Shown here: positions 59,350 through 64,000 of the stretch, one piece after another | Layout of the letters: every line of letters starts with the position of its first letter | Numbering within the stretch: position 1 is the stretch's first letter | DNA from: Pseudescherichia vulneris NBRC 102420 | GTDB taxonomy: Bacteria; Pseudomonadota; Gammaproteobacteria; Enterobacterales; Enterobacteriaceae | Direction of reading: 5' to 3' | Length of the DNA stretch: 64,000 bases | Assembly: GCF_000759795.1 (NCBI RefSeq) | Contig: NZ_BBMZ01000002.1 | Location: 248,001-312,000 of the forward strand | The notes under the pieces: generated by a model | Database searches by the model: none | Told to the model about the DNA's origin: nothing | What the model saw: only the letters and a program-made list of their open reading frames with translations | Translations under genes and position numbers: made by a program

Positions 59350-60426
59350 TTACAGAACGTCGATCGCGTTCAGCTCTTTAAATGCCTGCTCCAGACGCGT
59401 CACCATGCTGGCCTGTGCGGCACGCAGCCATACGCGCGGATCGTAGTATTTCTTGTTCGGCTGGTCTTCGCCTTTCGGGTTGCCCAGCTGAGACTGCAGG
59501 TAAGCTTCGTTCTCTTTGTAGTACTTCAGGATACCTTCCCAGTTCGCCCACTGAGTATCGGTATCGATGTTCATTTTGATCACGCCGTAGCTTACGGAAT
59601 CTTTGATCTCCTGAGCGGAAGAGCCGGAACCGCCGTGGAACACGAAGTTCAGGCTGTTGTGCGGCAGGTTATGTTTCTTAGAAACATACTCCTGAGAGTC
59701 GCGCAGGATGGTCGGGGTCAGCTTAACGTTGCCCGGCTTGTACACGCCGTGCACGTTACCGAAGGACGCCGCAATGGTGAAACGCGGGCTGATCGCGTTC
59801 AGCTTGGTGTACGCGTAGTCAACGTCTTCTGGCTGGGTGTACAGGGCAGAGGCGTCCATATGGCTGTTGTCCACGCCATCTTCTTCACCGCCGGTGCAGC
59901 CCAGTTCGATCTCCAGGGTCATGCCCATTTTGGACATGCGCTCCAGGTATTTAGAGCAGATCTCGATGTTCTCTTCCAGGGACTCTTCAGAGAGGTCGAT
60001 CATGTGGGAAGAGAACAGCGGTTTACCGGTAGCGGCAAAGTGTTTTTCACCAGCGTCCAGCAGACCGTCGATCCACGGCAGCAGTTTCTTCGCGCAGTGG
60101 TCAGTGTGCAGGATCACCGGCACGCCGTAGTGCTCAGCCATCTGGTGAACGTGGTGCGCACCAGAGATAGCACCCAGAATAGCCGCCTGCTGGCCTTCGC
60201 CTTTAAAGCCTTTACCGGCGATAAACGCAGCACCACCGTTGGAGAACTGAACGATAACCGGCGCTTTTACCTTCGCAGCAGTTTCCAGAACGGCGTTGAT
60301 GGAGTCGGTACCCACGCAGTTAACGGCTGGCAGAGCAAAGTTGTTCTCTTTAGCTACCTGGAATACTTTCTGAACGTCATCACCGGTGATCACGCCTGGT
60401 TTTACGAAATCAAAAATTTTAGACAT
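59350..60426 (-). CDS. fbaA: fructose-bisphosphate aldolase, class II
   Basis: Zinc-dependent aldolase of glycolysis and gluconeogenesis, 358 residues (E. coli 359). Zinc ligands lie in ILHTDHCAKK (His), VFHGGSGSS (His) and in the GVYKPGNVKL region; the catalytic aspartate is in HTDHC. 66 bases after pgk in the epd-pgk-fbaA operon. Confidence 0.98.
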   Translation of the reverse strand: MSKIFDFVKPGVITGDDVQKVFQVAKENNFALPAVNCVGTDSINAVLETAAKVKAPVIVQFSNGGAAFIAGKGFKGEGQQAAILGAISGAHHVHQMAEHYGVPVILHTDHCAKKLLPWIDGLLDAGEKHFAATGKPLFSSHMIDLSEESLEENIEICSKYLERMSKMGMTLEIELGCTGGEEDGVDNSHMDASALYTQPEDVDYAYTKLNAISPRFTIAASFGNVHGVYKPGNVKLTPTILRDSQEYVSKKHNLPHNSLNFVFHGGSGSSAQEIKDSVSYGVIKMNIDTDTQWANWEGILKYYKENEAYLQSQLGNPKGEDQPNKKYYDPRVWLRAAQASMVTRLEQAFKELNAIDVL

Positions 60427-60492
60427 GTTGTAAATCCTGTATTTACAGAAAACGGGTCTGAAATCAGGCGGAGCGATCCGCCTGCTCAGGCA

Positions 60493-61656
60493 TTACTTCT
60501 TAGCGCGCTCTTCGAGCATCGCTACGGCTGGCAGCACTTTGCCTTCCACGAATTCAAGGAACGCGCCGCCACCGGTGGAGATGTAGGAGATTTTGTCAGC
60601 GATGCCGAACAGGTCGATCGCTGCCAGGGTATCACCGCCACCTGCGATAGAGAACGCGTCGCTGTCAGCGATGGCGTTGGCTACGATCTCAGTCCCTTTA
60701 CGGAAGTTCGGGAACTCAAAAACGCCAACCGGGCCGTTCCACAGAATAGTTTTGGCGTTTTTCAGGATTTCAGCCAGTTTCTCAGCGGACACATCGCCCA
60801 GATCCAGAATCTGCTCTTCATCTTTGATGTCGTTAACAGATTTCAGGGTCGCGGTCGCGGTTTCGGAGAACTCGGTAGCAACGCGTACGTCAGTCGGGAC
60901 CGGAATGTCGCAGGTCTGCAGCAGACGTTTCGCTTCGTCGACCAGGTCAGCTTCGTACAGGGATTTGCCCACGTTGTGGCCCTGAGCGGCGACGAAGGTG
61001 TTGGCGATACCGCCACCGACGATCAGCTGGTCAGCGATTTTAGACAGGGAGTCGAGCACGGTCAGCTTGGTGGAGACTTTAGAGCCGCCAACGATAGCCA
61101 CCATCGGGCGAGCCGGCTCTTTCAGCGCTTTACCCAGCGCGTCCAGCTCTTCTGCCAGCAGCGGGCCTGCGCACGCCACGTCAGCAAATTTGCCGACGCC
61201 GTGGGTAGAGGCCTGTGCACGGTGTGCAGTACCAAATGCATCCATTACGAAGATGTCGCACAGGGCAGCATATTTTTTCGCCAGGGTTTCGTCGTCTTTC
61301 TTTTCGCCTTTGTTGAAGCGAACGTTTTCCAGAACGACCAGCTCACCGTCAGCCACTTCCACGCCGTCCAGGTAGTCTTTCACCAGACGTACCGGGCTAG
61401 AGAGTTTGTCTTTCAGGTAGTTAACAACCGGCAGCAGAGAGAATTCTTCGTTGTACTCGCCTTCGGTCGGACGACCCAGGTGAGAGGTGACCATCACTTT
61501 TGCACCCTGTTTCAGGGCCAGTTCGATAGTCGGCAGGGAGGCACGGATACGCGCATCGCTGGTTACTTTACCATCTTTAACCGGTACGTTCAGATCCGCA
61601 CGGATAAAAACGCGTTTACCAGCTAGATCCAGATCGGTCATCTTAATTACAGACAT
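60493..61656 (-). CDS. pgk: phosphoglycerate kinase
   Basis: Transfers phosphate between 1,3-bisphosphoglycerate and ADP; 387 residues as in E. coli. The substrate-site RADLNVP, TSHLGRP and the nucleotide-site [17 protein letters not shown] are visible. Codon use is strongly biased, as expected for high expression. Confidence 0.98.
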   Translation of the reverse strand: MSVIKMTDLDLAGKRVFIRADLNVPVKDGKVTSDARIRASLPTIELALKQGAKVMVTSHLGRPTEGEYNEEFSLLPVVNYLKDKLSSPVRLVKDYLDGVEVADGELVVLENVRFNKGEKKDDETLAKKYAALCDIFVMDAFGTAHRAQASTHGVGKFADVACAGPLLAEELDALGKALKEPARPMVAIVGGSKVSTKLTVLDSLSKIADQLIVGGGIANTFVAAQGHNVGKSLYEADLVDEAKRLLQTCDIPVPTDVRVATEFSETATATLKSVNDIKDEEQILDLGDVSAEKLAEILKNAKTILWNGPVGVFEFPNFRKGTEIVANAIADSDAFSIAGGGDTLAAIDLFGIADKISYISTGGGAFLEFVEGKVLPAVAMLEERAKK

Positions 61657-61705
61657 GGTGAATCCTCTCGTTGATTCTTAAAGTTTTGCAGACGCAAGAC
61701 GCGTC

Positions 61706-62725
61706 CTACCTAAAACCTTTCGCGGCCATCGCTAACGTCGTGTCGAGCATTCGGTTAGCGAAACCCCATTCATTATCACACCAGACCAGCGTTTTGATCA
61801 GATGTGCACCGCTGACCCGCGTCTGTGTGCCATCGACAATGGCACTGTGCGGATCGTGGTTAAAATCAGTTGAGACCAACGGTAATTCCGTATAGTCAAC
61901 TATACCATGAAATGCTTCCCGTGACGCCTTTTGCAGCAAGTGGTTGACTTCGTAGGCATTTACCGGACTGTTTACCGTTACGCTGAGGTCGATTGCGGTG
62001 ACATTGATTGTCGGTACGCGTACGGCAATCGCTTCAAATTTATCGTTAAATTTTGGAAAGAAGCGCGTAATGCCTGCCGCAAGCTTGGTATCAACCGGAA
62101 TGATCGACTGGCTGGCAGCTCGCGTACGCCGCAGATCCGGATGGTAAGCGTCAATGACCTGCTGATCGTGCATCGCCGAGTGGATGGTGGTGACCGTCCC
62201 GGACTCAATGCCAAAGGCATCATCAAGCAACTTGATAATGGGAATAATGCAGTTGGTGGTGCAGGAGGCGTTAGAGACGATGCAATCGTCCGCACGCAGA
62301 TCGTCCTGATTGACGCCGAAGACCACGGTGGCGTCGAGATCGCTGCTGCCCGGATGGGAAAAGAGCACCTTCTTTGCCCCGGCGGCCAGGTGCGCCTCGC
62401 CGTGCTGACGGTTGCCGTAGACGCCGGTGCAGTCCAGCACGACATCGACCTCAAGCTCGCGCCAGGGTAGCGCATCAAGGGTTGGCTCGTGTAGGAGACG
62501 GATCGCGTCATGGCCGACAAATAGCTGTCCGCCCTCGTGATGAACACGCTGGCTAAAGCGGCCGTGGCTGGTGTCATACTTCAACAGATGCGCAATGCCT
62601 GCGTCATCCGCCAGCTCGTTAATGGCCACTACGGCGATCTCCGCCCGGCGTCCGGATTCATACAAAGCACGAACCACGTTACGCCCGATGCGACCAAAGC
62701 CATTTATCGCGATGCGTAGGGTCAT
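61706..62725 (-). CDS. epd: erythrose-4-phosphate dehydrogenase Epd
   Basis: GAPDH-like enzyme making 4-phosphoerythronate for pyridoxal phosphate synthesis; 339 residues as in E. coli. NAD fold [19 protein letters not shown]; catalytic cysteine in [12 protein letters not shown]. First gene of the epd-pgk-fbaA operon, 49 bases before pgk. Confidence 0.97.
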   Translation of the reverse strand: MTLRIAINGFGRIGRNVVRALYESGRRAEIAVVAINELADDAGIAHLLKYDTSHGRFSQRVHHEGGQLFVGHDAIRLLHEPTLDALPWRELEVDVVLDCTGVYGNRQHGEAHLAAGAKKVLFSHPGSSDLDATVVFGVNQDDLRADDCIVSNASCTTNCIIPIIKLLDDAFGIESGTVTTIHSAMHDQQVIDAYHPDLRRTRAASQSIIPVDTKLAAGITRFFPKFNDKFEAIAVRVPTINVTAIDLSVTVNSPVNAYEVNHLLQKASREAFHGIVDYTELPLVSTDFNHDPHSAIVDGTQTRVSGAHLIKTLVWCDNEWGFANRMLDTTLAMAAKGFR

Positions 62726-62845
62726 AAGTCTCCTGCAAAGCTATCCCTGAGTCGATGGCTGACAGAGTAATGCAGCGGCATAGTCAGGGAAACCTCGCCT
62801 GTCACAAACTGTGACTAAGTGGTTAAATGTCGAACGGAATTTCGA

Positions 62846-62859
62846 CTGAAACGCTTCAG
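62846..62859. promoter_or_regulatory. Cra (FruR) operator upstream of epd
   Basis: CTGAAACGCTTCAG is a perfect palindrome fitting the Cra consensus (TGAAACG followed by TTCA). It lies about 120 bases upstream of epd. Cra regulates the epd-pgk-fbaA operon in E. coli. Confidence 0.65.
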
Positions 62860-62917
62860 CTAGGGTAAGCGAAACGCGGAATAAAGGGAATCTGTCGCCG
62901 CGGGGTTAAGCTAGTTA

Positions 62918-62933
62918 TCTGATCTGCGTCACA
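62918..62933. promoter_or_regulatory. CRP site upstream of epd
   Basis: TCTGA-TCTGCG-TCACA matches the CRP palindrome TGTGA-N6-TCACA at nine of ten positions. It sits between epd and the divergent DUF296 gene and could serve either. The rest of 62726-63096 shows no gene. Confidence 0.55.
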
Positions 62934-63096
62934 CTTTACCGCCAACCTACGGCAGAATTATTCCATTGCCGGGATCCGTATTCCTTTATACGGAAAACTG
63001 CCATCGGTCGCGGTCTTTTCCTGATATACATCATTAAAACGAATTGCTGTCGCTCTTATGATCGCTGCCACTTTGGCGTTTACGAGGCCTATGACC

Positions 63097-63519
63097 ATGA
63101 CCCCCGGCACCTCTCCATCCAGCGCGCGTTTCTATGCCCTACGGCTGCTTCCCGGCGATGAGCTGCTCACTGCCCTGCGTGCATTTACCCAGCGTCACGC
63201 AATCCAGGCGGCATGGATTGCTGGCTGCACCGGCAGCCTGACGGACGTGGCGCTGCGCTTCGCCGCCCGTGACGAGACCACTTATCTCCATGGCACCTTC
63301 GAAGCGATCTCCCTTGGCGGCACGCTGGAGCTGGCCGGTGAGCATCTGCACCTCAGCGTGGCCGATGAGAATGGCGTGATGACCGGCGGGCACGTCATGC
63401 CTGGCTGTACGGTTCGCACCACGCTTGAACTGGTGATCGGCGAGCTGGCCACGCTCGCTTTCAGCCGCCAGCCCTGTGCTGCTTCGGGCTATGACGAGCT
63501 GGTTATCAACGCGCGCTAA
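63097..63519 (+). CDS. DUF296 (PPC-domain) protein
   Basis: A PPC-domain protein of about 140 residues. The family pattern is visible: RLLPGDELLTALRAFTQRH, then LSVADENGVMTGGHVMPGCTVRTTLELV with a GGH motif; trimeric, with histidines that may bind metal. The function in bacteria is unknown. Candidate starts are 63058, 63091 and 63097; GAGG at 63084-63087 best suits 63097. It lies 24 bases before an ECF transporter gene, so the pair is likely one operon. E. coli has other genes at this position. Confidence 0.8.
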   Translation: MTPGTSPSSARFYALRLLPGDELLTALRAFTQRHAIQAAWIAGCTGSLTDVALRFAARDETTYLHGTFEAISLGGTLELAGEHLHLSVADENGVMTGGHVMPGCTVRTTLELVIGELATLAFSRQPCAASGYDELVINAR

Positions 63520-63543
63520 TCTTCCTAACTCTACGAGGTCACT

Positions 63544-64000
63544 ATGGCACGTCGCCAACTCGCCAGCCAGACGCTGGCACTGATCGTTATCTCCATCGCC
63601 ATCAATATGATCGGCGGCCAGCTGATTAGCCTGCTGAAGCTGCCGATCTTTCTCGACTCTATCGGCACGCTGATGAGCGCCGTGCTGCTGGGGCCGTTTA
63701 TCGGCATGCTCACCGGCCTGCTGACCAATCTGCTCTGGGGGCTGCTCACCGATCCCATCGCCGCCGCCTTTGCCCCGGTGGCGATGGTGATTGGGCTGGT
63801 AGCCGGTTGGCTGGCCCGACTGGGCTGGTTCCGCACCCTGCCGAAGGTGATCGTCAGCGGCATCGTTATTACGCTCGCGGTCACGGTGGTGGCCGTACCG
63901 CTGCGTACCGCCCTGTTTGGCGGGGTGACCGGCAGCGGAGCCGATCTCTTTGTCGCCTGGATGCACTCCATGGGCCAGGATCTGCTTGAGTCCGTGGCGA
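63544..64000 (+). CDS. ECF transporter S-component, N-terminal part
   Basis: At least 152 residues, open at the window's end. Several hydrophobic helices are visible (LALIVISIAINMIGGQLISLL, IGTLMSAVLLGPFIGMLTGLLTNLLWGLL, PVAMVIGLVAGWLA, VIVSGIVITLAVTVVAVPL), with the LPIFLDSIGT stretch typical of S-components. It should bind a vitamin or metal complex in the inner membrane and dock to an EcfT/EcfA module, whose genes would be expected just beyond the window. Start ATG 63544 with GAGG ahead. The substrate is unknown. Confidence 0.75.
   Translation, partial: MARRQLASQTLALIVISIAINMIGGQLISLLKLPIFLDSIGTLMSAVLLGPFIGMLTGLLTNLLWGLLTDPIAAAFAPVAMVIGLVAGWLARLGWFRTLPKVIVSGIVITLAVTVVAVPLRTALFGGVTGSGADLFVAWMHSMGQDLLESVA

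Noticed and set aside
59074..61626. 850-codon open frame antisense to fbaA and pgk
   Set aside because: It mirrors two highly expressed core genes with strong codon bias, which leaves the opposite strand without stops; no family motifs.

Overview
The window is chromosomal DNA of an enterobacterium (Enterobacteriaceae, Escherichia-like). From 29 kb to 62.7 kb the gene order is almost exactly that of E. coli from glyU/ygeR to epd: ygeR-lysS-prfB-recJ-dsbC-xerD / fldB / ygfX-sdhE / ygfZ / yqfA / bglA / ygfF-gcvPHT-ubiI-ubiH-pepP-ygfB / zapA-ssrS-fau / serA-rpiA / argP / yggE-argO-mscS-fbaA-pgk-epd, with proteins close to E. coli in sequence and length. The yellow-pigment cluster crtE-idi-crtX-crtY-crtI-crtB with opposed crtZ at 5.6-13 kb resembles, as far as I can recall, the cluster of 'Erwinia herbicola' Eho10, a strain since linked to Escherichia (Pseudescherichia) vulneris. 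A Pseudescherichia-like organism is therefore the best guess. This rests on memory, not on a search.

Layout. (1) 1-5.6 kb: the start of a KdgM-type porin, a D-methionine/methionine-type ABC importer (metNIQ-like) and, divergent from it, a 712-residue protein joining a cystathionine beta-synthase-like half to a cystathionine gamma-lyase-like half. Together these look like a methionine uptake and methionine-to-cysteine unit. (2) 5.6-13 kb: the carotenoid operon, made of tightly overlapping genes that would carry isopentenyl diphosphate to zeaxanthin diglucoside. (3) 13-28.8 kb: accessory genes. They are an SDR, a signal-less PhnD-like binding protein overlapping a membrane fatty acid desaturase, an aldo/keto reductase, PQQ glucose dehydrogenase (gcd), an acetyltransferase, a DMT exporter divergent from a MocR regulator, a GPH sugar transporter with a GH31 glycosidase, and an AT-rich patch beside tRNA-Gly(CCC). 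That patch holds a T6SS-immunity-like lipoprotein, a DUF1493 gene and a broken gene. (4) 28.8-62.7 kb: conserved core, including 6S RNA and the prfB programmed frameshift. (5) 63-64 kb: a DUF296 protein followed by an ECF transporter S-component that runs off the window, replacing what follows epd in E. coli.

Differences from E. coli within the core are also informative. The type I idi gene next to lysS is absent and a type II idi sits in the crt operon. An RpiR-type regulator sits where yqfB lies, upstream of bglA. The sibC/ibsC interval between serA and fau is reduced to 28 bases. I see no transposase, integrase gene, CRISPR array or prophage. The most novel items are the CBS-CGL fusion with its importer, the desaturase/PhnD-like pair, and the small genes beside tRNA-Gly.
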